Positions 1 to 6,722 of a DNA stretch of 17,605 nt are shown here, one piece after another. How positions within the stretch are numbered: the first letter of the stretch is position 1; each line of letters begins with the position of its first letter. The position numbers and the translations under genes are program-made. Below the pieces are notes generated by a model, which had not been told where the DNA came from, did not search any database, and saw only the letters and a program-made list of their open reading frames with translations. The stretch comes from HRBIN12 sp964447335 (GTDB lineage: Bacteria > Actinomycetota > UBA4738 > HRBIN12): the NCBI GenBank assembly GCA_964447335.1, contig CAYUSA010000059.1, positions 1 to 17,605 on the forward strand, read 5' to 3'.

Positions 1-188
1 CCAGCCCCGATGCTACTCGTGCCCTGGTCGGAGGTTGACTTCCCTTAGGGACTCATCCGGTCCCGGTCGGTGCGGAGACCCATGCCGATCGCCACTGGTG
101 GGCACCCGCCTGCGCGGTCCAGGCGTGATTCCCGATCGAGTGGCCGAGGGCGGCGCGGCCACCACGAGCACACGCCCACCGGTCCGGT

Positions 189-908
189 TCAAGCTCTGCT
201 CGCGAGCAGGATCCTCAGCCGGTCCGCCATCTTCGGGCTCGCGCCGTCGTCCTCGTGCTTGAAGTAGCAGTAGACGTCGTGGCCGGCCTCGAGCGCGGGG
301 CGGATGCGCTCGGCCCAAGCTCTCAGCTCCTCGTCCGAGTACTCGGTCCTGCGCAGGCGCAGGAAGCCGAAGGGCTCCCACGACAGGTCATCGGGGCCGG
401 GATCCTGCTCGTCGGTCTCGGTGACGCACCACGCGATGCCCTGCTCGAGGAGCAGGTTGCGCGCCTCGCGCCACGAGGCGTGGCGGAACTCCATCGCGGC
501 GCGGGGCTTGGGCGGCAGGTAGCCGACGAACGCCTCGATCAACCCTCGGTCGTACTTCAGGCTCGGCGGGCACTGGTAAAGCACCGTGCCGAGGCGCTCG
601 CCGAGCACCCGACACCGCTCGAGGAAGTCGCGCACGTCCTCGTCGGCGTCGGCCAGCCGCTTGAAGTGCGTGATCCGCTGGTTCGCCTTCAGCGTGAAGC
701 GGAAGCGCTCAGGGGTCTCCTCGCGCCAGGTCGAGAGCGTCTTCTCCGTGGGGAAACGGCGGAACGTGTAGTTGATCTCGACCGAGGGGAACCGGCTCGC
801 GTAGTACGAGAGCATCTCGCGGTTCTTCGAGCCCTCGGGGTAGAAGACGCCGTGCTTCCACCCGTCGTAGGCGAAGCCGGACGTGCCGAGATAGAGCGTG
901 CCGGTCAT
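189..908 (-). CDS. DUF72 domain-containing protein (YecE-like TIM barrel)
   Basis: A 239-residue protein of the DUF72/YecE family, predicted TIM-barrel proteins of unknown biochemical role. Family marks are visible: GTSGFAYDGW with VFYP at residues 8-24, VEINYTFRRFP around 43-53, LKANQRITH around 73-81, EFRHASW in the middle, and YFKHEDDGASP near the C-terminus. The length is typical of the family (230-260). The ATG at 908 is preceded on the minus strand by a weak GGAAG (918-922) at 9 nt. The gene is divergent from the alpha/beta hydrolase with only 14 bp between start codons, so its promoter must lie in that gene's 5' end. Family assignment is firm; function is unknown. Confidence 0.93.
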   Translation of the reverse strand: MTGTLYLGTSGFAYDGWKHGVFYPEGSKNREMLSYYASRFPSVEINYTFRRFPTEKTLSTWREETPERFRFTLKANQRITHFKRLADADEDVRDFLERCRVLGERLGTVLYQCPPSLKYDRGLIEAFVGYLPPKPRAAMEFRHASWREARNLLLEQGIAWCVTETDEQDPGPDDLSWEPFGFLRLRRTEYSDEELRAWAERIRPALEAGHDVYCYFKHEDDGASPKMADRLRILLASRA

Positions 909-914
909 GGGAGG
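909..914 (+). promoter_or_regulatory. Shine-Dalgarno for the alpha/beta hydrolase, inside the 14-bp divergent spacer
   Basis: GGGAGG sits 8 nt before the ATG at 923. The same spacer carries GGAAG on the minus strand (918-922) for the DUF72 gene, so both ribosome sites occupy it fully and no room is left for promoters. Confidence 0.7.
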
Positions 915-922
915 ATTCTTCC

Positions 923-1594
923 ATGGACATGCCCGAGGTTCGCGGGAGCCTCGGCGAGAGCCGGAGCGCGGTCTCGGCCGCGTGGATCGCGCCGGCCGAC
1001 CCGGTCGCCTGGCTGGTGGTCGCGCACGGCGCCGGCGCGGGCATGGATCACCCGTTCATCGTCGGCTTCTGCCGCGCGATGGCCGAGCACGGTGTCGCCA
1101 CCGCGAGGTTCAACTTCTTCTACACGAACTCCGGCCGGCGGACGCCCGATCCCGAGGCGGCGCTCCGGGCGGCGTGGAACGAGGCGTTCACCGGTGTGCA
1201 GGCCATGGCGGACGGGGTGCCCGTCCTAGCGGGCGGGAAGTCGCTCGGCGGGCGGATCGCCTCGATGTGCGTGGCCGACGGGATGGCGGCCGCTGGCCTG
1301 GTGTTCCTCGGCTACCCGCTGCACCCGCCGGGTAGGCTCGAGCGCCTGCGTGCCGAGCATCTCGAGCGCATCACGGTCCCGATGCTCTTCCTCCACGGCA
1401 CGCGCGATCCGTTCGCGCAGCCCGAGCGGCTCGCGACGGTGCTGAAGGGGCTGGGGAAGCGCGCCGAGCACGTGCCGATCGAGGGCGGCGACCACTCGTT
1501 CAACGTTCGGGGCGTCAAGGCGGACGCGCGCGAGGTCGGCGCCGGCCTCGCCGAGCACGCCGGCCCGTTCGTCCGGCGCGTGGCGGGGGCCTGA
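923..1594 (+). CDS. alpha/beta hydrolase, KANL3/Tex30-like (dienelactone hydrolase relative)
   Basis: A cytoplasmic alpha/beta hydrolase of 223 residues with no signal peptide. VVAHGAGAGMDHPF (33-45) forms the oxyanion region. The nucleophile elbow is GKSLGG with Ser107. The acid is probably Asp162 in HGTRDPF and the catalytic histidine His191 in GGDHSF. This pattern matches the KANL3/Tex30-type predicted hydrolases (COG3571-like), whose substrates are unknown. GGGAGG (909-914) lies 8 nt before the ATG and supports this start. It opens a tightly packed run: the next gene starts 1 bp after the stop, and the run continues to the histidine phosphatase. No specific substrate can be inferred from these neighbours. 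Confidence 0.9.
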   Translation: MDMPEVRGSLGESRSAVSAAWIAPADPVAWLVVAHGAGAGMDHPFIVGFCRAMAEHGVATARFNFFYTNSGRRTPDPEAALRAAWNEAFTGVQAMADGVPVLAGGKSLGGRIASMCVADGMAAAGLVFLGYPLHPPGRLERLRAEHLERITVPMLFLHGTRDPFAQPERLATVLKGLGKRAEHVPIEGGDHSFNVRGVKADAREVGAGLAEHAGPFVRRVAGA

Positions 1595-1595
1595 G

Positions 1596-1880
1596 GTGCC
1601 GCGCAAGCACAAGCGCCGGCCCGAGGAACCGCTCGGGCCGCTCCGCCGGCCGCAGGGCGAGGCGCCGATGTGGGCGCTCGTGCCGTGGGCGGACGTGCGC
1701 CGCCTCTCGAACGAGAAGCCGTACCGCTGCCCGGGGTGCCAGCTCGAGATCCGACCGCTCGTGTGGCACTACGTCGTCGTCCCGCAGGACGACCCGGACG
1801 AGCGCCGTCATTGGCACGAGGGCTGCTGGCGGATCGAGCTCAACCGCACCCGCGGCAAGTGGCGAAGCGACGAGGTCTGA
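1596..1880 (+). CDS. small zinc-ribbon-like actinobacterial conserved protein
   Basis: A 94-residue basic protein starting at GTG, 1 bp after the preceding stop. Visible motifs are YRCPGC (Cys45, Cys48) and HWHEGCW (His74, Cys77), which together could bind one zinc in a ribbon-like fold. The YRCPGCxxEI...RRHWHxxCW layout resembles short conserved actinobacterial proteins that are often labelled 'ATP/GTP-binding protein' in databases; no nucleotide-binding motif is visible here to support that label. The N-terminal 20 residues are Arg/Lys/Pro-rich and probably disordered. It is co-transcribed with the hydrolase by spacing. Function unknown. Confidence 0.8.
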   Translation: MPRKHKRRPEEPLGPLRRPQGEAPMWALVPWADVRRLSNEKPYRCPGCQLEIRPLVWHYVVVPQDDPDERRHWHEGCWRIELNRTRGKWRSDEV

Positions 1881-1892
1881 GCGGGCACTCGC

Positions 1893-1898
1893 TATCAT
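1893..1898 (+). promoter_or_regulatory. candidate -10 element (TATCAT) for a leaderless start at 1906
   Basis: TATCAT fits the actinobacterial TAnnnT -10 consensus and ends 7 nt before the GTG at 1906. No Shine-Dalgarno is seen in the 25-bp gap. That spacing is what a leaderless transcript would show. The same word, CTATCATCG, recurs before the catabolic operon at 8149. Confidence 0.4.
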
Positions 1899-1905
1899 CG
1901 GCGCC

Positions 1906-2274
1906 GTGCCGAGCCGCCAGATCCGCGCCGTCCTTCGCCAGACGCCCGAGGGGTGGGTCGGCCGCGTCGCCGGCATCGACGACGAGGTCCGCACGACGAC
2001 CCGCGAAGGGTGTCTCGGCGCGCTCCGTCGGCTGGCGGGCGAGGACGTCGCGCTCACGGTCGAGGTCACCTCGGCGCTCGTCGGCGTCTCCGAAGCCGCC
2101 GCGATCTTGGGCTGGGACCGGCGCCGCGTGATCACCTACGTCGACCGTGGTTCGTTCCCCGAGCCGGTCGCGCACCTCGCGTCCGGCCGCGTGTGGCGGC
2201 GCGATGAGGTCGAGGCCTTCGCGCGAGCGTTCGCGCGCCGGCAGGCGCGTCGCCGCGGGAGGACGCCGCCGTGA
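1906..2274 (+). CDS. HicB-like N-terminal domain fused to a C-terminal helix-turn-helix
   Basis: A 122-residue protein with GTG start. Residues 5-47 resemble a HicB-type partial RNase-H fold (RAVLRQTPEGWVGRVAGI, then TTTREGCLGALRRL). Residues 58-107 form an AlpA/MerR-type helix-turn-helix: VGVSEAAAILGWDRRRVITY, then a wing ending GRVWRRDEVEAF. The tail is Arg-rich. It is probably a DNA-binding regulator. HicB antitoxins normally pair with a HicA toxin, but no HicA-like ORF lies next to it, so it is either an orphan or not a toxin-antitoxin member. Its last 4 bp overlap the start of the histidine phosphatase. The HTH call is stronger than the HicB call. Confidence 0.72.
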   Translation: MPSRQIRAVLRQTPEGWVGRVAGIDDEVRTTTREGCLGALRRLAGEDVALTVEVTSALVGVSEAAAILGWDRRRVITYVDRGSFPEPVAHLASGRVWRRDEVEAFARAFARRQARRRGRTPP

Positions 2275-2915
2275 CCGAGCGCGTCCTGTACCTCATCCGC
2301 CACGGCGAGTCGGACTTCGACTCCAGTGACTTCGTGGTGGGCCCGCGCGGCCGCCAATGGGACCCGCCGCTCGGCGCGAGGGGACTGGAGCAGGCGCAGC
2401 TGCTCGCGAAGCGGCTGCTCGCGATGGAGCGCCCCTCCGCCGTCTGCTGCTCGCCGCTGCGACGGACGCGGGAGACGGTGGCGCCGTTCGCCGAGGCCGC
2501 GGGGCTCGAGGTCGCCTTCGAGGACGACCTCATGGAGGCGTTCATCGGCGAGTGGGAGGGCAAGGCGTTCGAGGAGATCCTCGCGGACGAGCGGATGCTC
2601 CACCGGGTCCGGAACCAGGAACCGATCTGGAGTCATGCTCCCGGCGCCGAAGGGATCGGGCCGTTCCGAGCCCGGGTCCAGGCCGCGATCGAAGGCATCC
2701 TCGTCCGGCATCCCGAGGGCAACGTGATCGTGGTCTGCCACGGAGGGGTGATCAACGCCGCCGTCGCGCCGCTCCTCGGCGTTGACCACGAGATGTTCTT
2801 CATCCCGGAGAACACCTCGATGAACTCGGTGGTCGTCGACGGCGACGCGCGACGCGTGCGGTTCCTGAACGACCACCTGCACCTGACCGATCCGCACCTC
2901 TTCGGCTCGGTCTGA
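2271..2915 (+). CDS. histidine phosphatase family protein (phosphoglycerate mutase-like)
   Basis: A 214-residue branch-1 histidine phosphatase. The phosphohistidine motif LIRHGE is at residues 8-13 (His11). SPLRRTRETV (61-70) supplies the second arginine, and VCHGGVI (156-161) supplies the second histidine, His157. A glutamate for the acid role is available in FIGEWEG (91-97). Such enzymes dephosphorylate sugar phosphates, nucleotides or cofactor precursors; the substrate cannot be read from sequence. The GTG start overlaps the preceding stop by 4 bp (GTGA), which implies translational coupling and places it last in the 923-2915 run. Confidence 0.92.
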   Translation: MTERVLYLIRHGESDFDSSDFVVGPRGRQWDPPLGARGLEQAQLLAKRLLAMERPSAVCCSPLRRTRETVAPFAEAAGLEVAFEDDLMEAFIGEWEGKAFEEILADERMLHRVRNQEPIWSHAPGAEGIGPFRARVQAAIEGILVRHPEGNVIVVCHGGVINAAVAPLLGVDHEMFFIPENTSMNSVVVDGDARRVRFLNDHLHLTDPHLFGSV

Positions 2916-2961
2916 CCAGCGGCCCGATGTGACTGTCGACCCGTGGATGATGGCGGCCTCG

Positions 2962-2987
2962 CGCGCCCCGGCGCGGGCAGCCCGCGC
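2962..2987. repeat. two overlapping GC palindromes after the histidine phosphatase
   Basis: CGCGCC-CC-GGCGCG (2962-2975) overlaps an 8-bp perfect palindrome with a one-base centre, GCGCGGGC-A-GCCCGCGC (2971-2987). They share bases 2971-2975, so the two stems exclude each other. No T-run follows on either strand. It may end transcription of the 923-2915 run without a canonical U-tract. The rest of 2916-3145 shows no gene. Confidence 0.5.
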
Positions 2988-3133
2988 GACGCGGCGGGAC
3001 TCCGTCGCAGCCGAGGCTTGTGCAAGTCGGGCAAGGGTCGAATGACACCCGTCGTCGACGCGAGTGCGGAGAACATCCGCCCGCCCTGGACAGCGCCCCG
3101 GCACATGAACGAACCTGGGAGAGACCCGCCCTC

Positions 3134-3140
3134 AAGGAGG
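3134..3140 (+). promoter_or_regulatory. Shine-Dalgarno fixing the start of the DDN-like protein
   Basis: AAGGAGG lies 5 nt before the ATG at 3146. It selects this start over the in-frame upstream one at 3020. Confidence 0.85.
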
Positions 3141-3145
3141 TAGCC

Positions 3146-3661
3146 ATGTGGAGACCGATCGCAACGCTCGTCGTCGGCATGGTGCTCGTACTCGTGGCGA
3201 TCGGGATCGTCTTCATGGTCGGGATGCGGACGAAATCTCCTCCCGTGCTGCATGCCGTCCGCCGTTTCAACCGGGCCTTCACGAACCCACGCGCGATGAA
3301 GAAGGCCGGGACGCCGGGCGCATACGCCTCGGTGATCCGACACGTCGGCCGGACAACGGGCCGACCCTACGAAACGCCGGTGGGGGCCTTCGCGACCGAT
3401 GACGGGTTCGTGATCGCGCTGCCCTACGGGTCGGATGCGGATTGGCTCAAGAACGTGCTTGCAAGCGGGTCCGCCACCATCGTCGATGAAGGGAACACGT
3501 GCCGGGTCGACCAGCCGGAGCTCGTTCCGACTGCCGTGGCCGCGCCACATCTCCCGCCCAAAGAGCAACGGACGCTTCGCTTGTTCGCCGTCGACCAGTG
3601 CCTCCGGGTTCGGCGGGTGGAACCGGACGAGGCATCACAGCAGGTCGCCGATCCGGCGTGA
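3146..3661 (+). CDS. membrane-anchored nitroreductase/deazaflavin-dependent (DDN-like) family protein
   Basis: A 171-residue protein of the DUF385 family, related to mycobacterial Ddn, which uses F420H2 to reduce quinones or nitro compounds. One N-terminal hydrophobic helix (about residues 5-27) is followed by ASVIRHVGRTTGRPYETPVGA and GFVIALPYGSDADWLKN, the split-barrel core of the family. The start is set by AAGGAGG at 3134. The helix suggests the inner face of the membrane, fitting a quinone-reductase role, but cofactor and substrate are inferred from family only. It stands alone between two spacers of over 200 bp. Confidence 0.87.
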   Translation: MWRPIATLVVGMVLVLVAIGIVFMVGMRTKSPPVLHAVRRFNRAFTNPRAMKKAGTPGAYASVIRHVGRTTGRPYETPVGAFATDDGFVIALPYGSDADWLKNVLASGSATIVDEGNTCRVDQPELVPTAVAAPHLPPKEQRTLRLFAVDQCLRVRRVEPDEASQQVADPA

Positions 3662-3863
3662 GCCTGCCGGCCCTCCCGGAAGCTGTGGGTGTGCGGCGAG
3701 CCTAGGTAGGGCATCGGGCAGCACGTTCCTAGGGTTCATGCGACGCGAGCCCACTCAGCAACTCCGGTAGCCCATCGTGCGACCGGCCGAAGATCATCCG
3801 CGGACCGTCAACCACGCACCTCAGGTCTGACCCGAGGATAGGGGACCCTGGCGGGAATCAGCA

Positions 3864-3910
3864 GGGCGATAACGTCCATGCGCCCCGGCACGCTCGGCTG
3901 TCACCGAGCG
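3864..3910. repeat. hairpin repeat copy R1 (with an attached second hairpin)
   Basis: GGGCG (3864-3868), 12-nt loop, CGCCC (3881-3885). The loop ATAACGTCCATG shares A...A.G.CCA(T/C)G with R2 and R3. It is followed by a 7-bp perfect stem CGCTCGG/CCGAGCG (3891-3897/3904-3910) with loop CTGTCA. It lies just past the stop of the minus-strand HAD gene, where it could also act as a terminator, although no T-run is present. The remaining spacer 3662-3863 shows no gene. Confidence 0.6.
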
Positions 3911-3924
3911 GGAGGAGACTGCAC

Positions 3925-4596
3925 CTAGCCTTTGACCGTGGGCCAAGCAATGATGCGCGCGACTGCGTCGGAAACAGTTTCCGCTGCAAGGGTGGGGCGA
4001 TATGGAAGTGCGTCATTCCATCGCGGTCCCCTGCTGACCCAGACGCTTTGGATGCCCGCCCGCCGGGCGCAAAGGACATCAGTTTCCGGACGGTCGCCGA
4101 CCATCCACGACTGCGTTGTCAGGGCCTCACCACACAGGTCTGCCGCCACCCGCAGAATGCCTGGGTCAGGCTTTCGCACTCCGGCATCTTCCGATATGCA
4201 CCACGCGTCCAGGAGGGCCGCGAGTCCAGAGGAGATGATCTTCGGCTCCTGGAGACCTCGGCTTCCGTTCGTCACGATGCAGGTCTTGTAGCCGTTCTCG
4301 CGGGCCAGTAGGAGAGCCGCAAAGGTCTCCTCGGCAGGCGGGGGAATGAGCGCGGGGAACTCGGAGTGATAGCGCCGCACAAGTGCGTCCATCGTCTCGC
4401 TGAGTCCGTAGCGCTCCCGGACCTGTTCGAAGAAGACAGCCCTGGAAGTGATGCCGTCGCCATCCATCGAATCGAGCCACGCCATGTCGTCCACGGAGTA
4501 TCGACCCAGGCCTCGGAGGAAGCAGCTTGCCCAGACGCGGAAGCCGGCAGCACGGTCGATGAGCGTATTGTCGAGGTCGAAGAAGAGCACACCCAT
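3925..4596 (-). CDS. HAD-superfamily hydrolase (subfamily IA-like)
   Basis: A 223-residue HAD hydrolase with all four motifs. Motif I is FFDLDNTLID (Asp7 nucleophile, Asp9). Motif II is IVTNGSR. The motif III lysine is in GVRKPDP. Motif IV is VGDRPETD. The helical cap between motifs I and II resembles the YjjG/GpH-type C1 cap. Activity is probably a phosphatase on a small phosphometabolite, substrate unknown. The ATG at 4596 has no clear Shine-Dalgarno; a TAGTGT (4613-4608 on the minus strand) 11 nt upstream could be a -10 giving a very short leader. Codon use is less GC-biased than in the flanking blocks, and the gene sits between hairpin repeats R1 and R2, both signs of an accessory gene. 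Confidence 0.92.
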   Translation of the reverse strand: MGVLFFDLDNTLIDRAAGFRVWASCFLRGLGRYSVDDMAWLDSMDGDGITSRAVFFEQVRERYGLSETMDALVRRYHSEFPALIPPPAEETFAALLLARENGYKTCIVTNGSRGLQEPKIISSGLAALLDAWCISEDAGVRKPDPGILRVAADLCGEALTTQSWMVGDRPETDVLCARRAGIQSVWVSRGPRWNDALPYRPTLAAETVSDAVARIIAWPTVKG

Positions 4597-4651
4597 CGCC
4601 GCCAGTCACACTACCCGCTGGCCTTGGGCTAGGCGGTTCATTTGACCTGAA

Positions 4652-4675
4652 GGGGCGAGAAAGGCCATGCGCCCC
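4652..4675. repeat. hairpin repeat copy R2
   Basis: GGGGCG (4652-4657), 12-nt loop AGAAAGGCCATG, CGCCCC (4670-4675). The stem has one more pair than R1 and differs on both arms together. The sequence just after it, GGCGCGCGAGG, resembles GGCACGCTCGG after R1. It lies in the divergent spacer between the HAD and RTX genes (4597-4826), which otherwise shows no gene. Confidence 0.6.
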
Positions 4676-4813
4676 GGCGCGCGAGGCCTGTCGTCCCTGC
4701 TTGCTCCCTACCCATGTCCTCGCATCGGGTGCTATCTCGCCGGATCGAGATGCTGGGCCGTCGCTGTGATGTCGAGTCATGATGCCGATCGCGGGCAGTG
4801 ACCGAGAGAGGGG

Positions 4814-4819
4814 TAACGT
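4814..4819 (+). promoter_or_regulatory. candidate -10 (TAACGT) for the RTX gene
   Basis: TAACGT matches TAnnnT and ends 7 nt before the ATG at 4827. AGAGAGGGG (4805-4813) is also present but lies 13 nt from the start, too far for a good ribosome site, so a leaderless transcript is plausible. Confidence 0.35.
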
Positions 4820-4826
4820 GGCCTAG

Positions 4827-5471
4827 ATGCGGGCACATATCTGCCGGGTTGCAGCGGTCGCGCTCACCGCTTCGGTGTTGATCGCTTCGGGGGTGGGCGT
4901 CAGAGCCGGCGAGCGGAAGCGCACGATCCGAGGCACCCAGGGACCGGATCGGCTTCGAGGGACAACCGGCGACGATGTCATCTGCGGCCTCGGTGGACGC
5001 GATCACATCGCCGGACTGCGCGGTGACGATGTGATCCGCGGCGGCAGTGGGGCCGACATGATCACCGGTGGGCGTGGCAACGACGCGCTTGGCGGGGACG
5101 GGGGTTACGACTCGATCGCTGGTGGGCGCGGGGCCGATCGCGTCGCCGGACAGGAGGGCCGCGACGGGCTGCTCGATGGCGGTCGAGGTCACGATCACAT
5201 ATCTGGTGGCGTTGCTCGCGACCTCTGCCTGCTTGCTGTTGACGGGCGCGGCGGCGACCGGATCGACGGGGGAACGGGACGGGATGCCTACCGAGCCGAC
5301 GAGGGCGACCGCGTCCGCCGCGCCGAGGACTCGTTTCGTCCCTCGTCTGTGAGCCGACACCGACTCCGCCGCCTGGCGAATGAGTCCACGCGCCCCCACA
5401 CGCGCGGCCGCCGCCGCTCGGGAGGCGAGTCTGGACACGCGCGATGGTCGCCCCCCACCTTGAGGGCTTGA
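4827..5471 (+). CDS. secreted RTX (hemolysin-type calcium-binding) repeat protein
   Basis: A 214-residue ORF. A signal peptide is clear (MRAHICRVAAVAL..., likely cleaved after VRA near residue 27). Residues about 35-170 hold RTX-like nonapeptide repeats of the GGxGxDxI type, such as GGSGADMIT, GGRGNDALG and GGRGADRVA, which bind calcium and fold as a parallel beta-roll in this family. No catalytic domain is present, so it is a stand-alone RTX protein of unknown role, presumably extracellular. The C-terminal 35-40 residues are Arg/Ser-rich and non-repetitive and are encoded across hairpin repeat R3. The tail may be read-through after loss of the native stop. The ORF ends 2 bp before the likely start of the nucleotidyltransferase. 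Confidence 0.82.
   Translation: MRAHICRVAAVALTASVLIASGVGVRAGERKRTIRGTQGPDRLRGTTGDDVICGLGGRDHIAGLRGDDVIRGGSGADMITGGRGNDALGGDGGYDSIAGGRGADRVAGQEGRDGLLDGGRGHDHISGGVARDLCLLAVDGRGGDRIDGGTGRDAYRADEGDRVRRAEDSFRPSSVSRHRLRRLANESTRPHTRGRRRSGGESGHARWSPPTLRA
5375..5394. repeat. hairpin repeat copy R3, inside the 3' end of the RTX ORF
   Basis: GGCG (5375-5378), 12-nt loop AATGAGTCCACG, CGCC (5391-5394). Loop positions match R1 and R2. Downstream CGCGCGG and CGGGAGGCGAG resemble the sequence after R1 (CGCTCGG, CGGGAGGAGA). Confidence 0.55.
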
Positions 5472-5473
5472 GT

Positions 5474-6247
5474 ATGCGTATGGGGAGCATGGACGACCCT
5501 AGCGTCGGGGGATGCCTTACCCGCCTCGTGGACGGCCAGACGCAGGCTCTCGGCGTGAACCTGGTCGGCTCCTATGTCTTCGGGTCGGTGGTTTCGGGTG
5601 ACTTCGACCCCGGGATCAGTGACGTCGATACCGTTGCGGTCGTCCGGTCCGATCTGACTACAGCCCAGCTGGCGATGCTTGAGCGCCTCCATCGGGACAT
5701 CGTCGAAGAGATGCCTGAGTGGGAGGACCGAGTTGAAGTCGTCTATCTCTCCTCCCAAGCGCTCGCGACGTTCCGCACCGCATCCTCGGCGGCGGCACGG
5801 ATCTCCCCCGGAGAGGCGTTCCACGCCATCGAGGTCGACCACCGCTGGTTGATCGACTGGTACCAGCTTCGCAACGTCGGCATCGCGCTGTGCGGCCCGC
5901 CCGCCGCGTCTCTCGTGCCGGTCATCTCGCACGATGAGTACGTCGAGGCGGTGCGTCAGCACATGCTGGCCTGGCCCGATCGGGTCCACGGGTTCGTGAC
6001 ACAAGGCGCTCAGGCCTACGCCGTCCTCACCATGTGCCGTGGGTTGCGGACCTGGCGAACGGGAGAGCATGTGTCGAAACGAGAGGCGGCGAGCTGGGCA
6101 TGCGAGGTGTTGCCGGAGTACGCCACCCTCATCCGGGATGCCGTGGTGTGGCGAGAGCGATCCCGCACCGGAGCGCGGATCGATGGCACGGCGACACGCG
6201 ATGCTACCCAGCGATTCGTGATGGAGGTCGAGCGGCTGGTCGACTAG
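5474..6247 (+). CDS. nucleotidyltransferase with DUF4111 domain (aminoglycoside adenylyltransferase-like)
   Basis: A 257-residue protein from the chosen ATG. Residues 32-52 carry the nucleotidyltransferase signature: GSYVFGS, GDFDP, SDVD with Asp50 and Asp52. A third acidic residue is probably Glu88 in DRVEVVYL. The C-terminal half (YAVLTMCRGLRTWRTGE, SKREAASWA, LPEYATLIRDA) matches DUF4111, the C-terminal domain of AadA/ANT-type enzymes. By family it transfers AMP to a hydroxyl group, classically on streptomycin or spectinomycin; actual resistance is unproven. GAGGG (5462-5466), 7 nt upstream, favours ATG 5474 over in-frame starts at 5444, 5480 and 5489. It follows repeat R3 directly. Confidence 0.87.
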   Translation: MRMGSMDDPSVGGCLTRLVDGQTQALGVNLVGSYVFGSVVSGDFDPGISDVDTVAVVRSDLTTAQLAMLERLHRDIVEEMPEWEDRVEVVYLSSQALATFRTASSAAARISPGEAFHAIEVDHRWLIDWYQLRNVGIALCGPPAASLVPVISHDEYVEAVRQHMLAWPDRVHGFVTQGAQAYAVLTMCRGLRTWRTGEHVSKREAASWACEVLPEYATLIRDAVVWRERSRTGARIDGTATRDATQRFVMEVERLVD

Positions 6248-6299
6248 GACTCCGCGGGTCGCGATCCCTCGCACTCCACCAGGCCCGGTCGCCATCGCC

Positions 6300-6665
6300 T
6301 CAACGACGTCTGCGTGCTGCATTCTCCTCGAGCCGTGCCTTGACGAGCTTCTTCACGAGTGCGGCGGGGAGAGGCTTGTCCGCACTGAAGCGGATCGTTC
6401 CTTTCCCCGTGACGTGGGGCTTCAGCTCGTCCCGGTGTGCCTCGATGACCTTCGCGCTCATCGGGAAGAGGCTGCAGTGGTCCTTGAAGGCAGCGTAGGC
6501 CACGAGCGATCGACCATGGGCCTTGAACGCCGGCATCTGGTAGCTGATCGCTTCCGTCGCCTCGGGTGCGGCGGCCTTGATCGTCTTGCGAAGTTCCTCG
6601 AGGGCGGTGCGCGATCCCTCCGGGAGGCCGGCCAGGTAGTCCTCGACGCTGGTTGGTGCCTTCAT
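6300..6665 (-). CDS. DUF1801 (YdhG-like) domain protein
   Basis: A 121-residue cytoplasmic protein of the DUF1801 family, an alpha/beta fold related to iron-chaperone frataxin-like proteins and of unclear function. Visible motifs are VEDYLAGLPEG at the N-terminus, ISYQMPAFKAHG in the middle, and GKGTIRFSADKPLPAALVKKLVKAR near the C-terminus. AAGGAG (6672-6677 on the minus strand), 6 nt upstream, selects ATG 6665 over the in-frame ATG at 6686. It is convergent with the nucleotidyltransferase across a 52-bp gap. The hydantoinase gene upstream of it, on the same strand, stops 57 bp before this start and may read through into it. Confidence 0.87.
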   Translation of the reverse strand: MKAPTSVEDYLAGLPEGSRTALEELRKTIKAAAPEATEAISYQMPAFKAHGRSLVAYAAFKDHCSLFPMSAKVIEAHRDELKPHVTGKGTIRFSADKPLPAALVKKLVKARLEENAARRRR

Positions 6666-6722
6666 GCCGGTCTCCTTCCGAGACACCCTTCACGGGATCG
6701 TCCCACGTCGGACGCGGTTCAT

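Noticed and set aside
140..162. GTGGCC/GGCCAC inverted repeat downstream of the DUF72 gene as a terminator
   Set aside because: Only a 6-bp stem with an 11-nt loop and no T-run; easily expected by chance at this GC content. Bases 1-188 otherwise show nothing I can support.
3018..3046. Sigma-70-like promoter TTGTGC-17-AATGAC before the DDN-like gene
   Set aside because: The -10 hexamer is poor (no TAnnnT), and the start lies about 100 nt further on.
3700..3735. Pair of CCTAGG words as an attachment or regulatory site
   Set aside because: Short palindromes without a wider repeat or partner gene; probably chance.
3864..5394. Integron attC sites around single-gene cassettes
   Set aside because: The copies lack the GTTRRRY/RYYYAAC core pair, the flanked genes point in opposite directions and no integrase is in the window. 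Kept only as an unnamed hairpin repeat.
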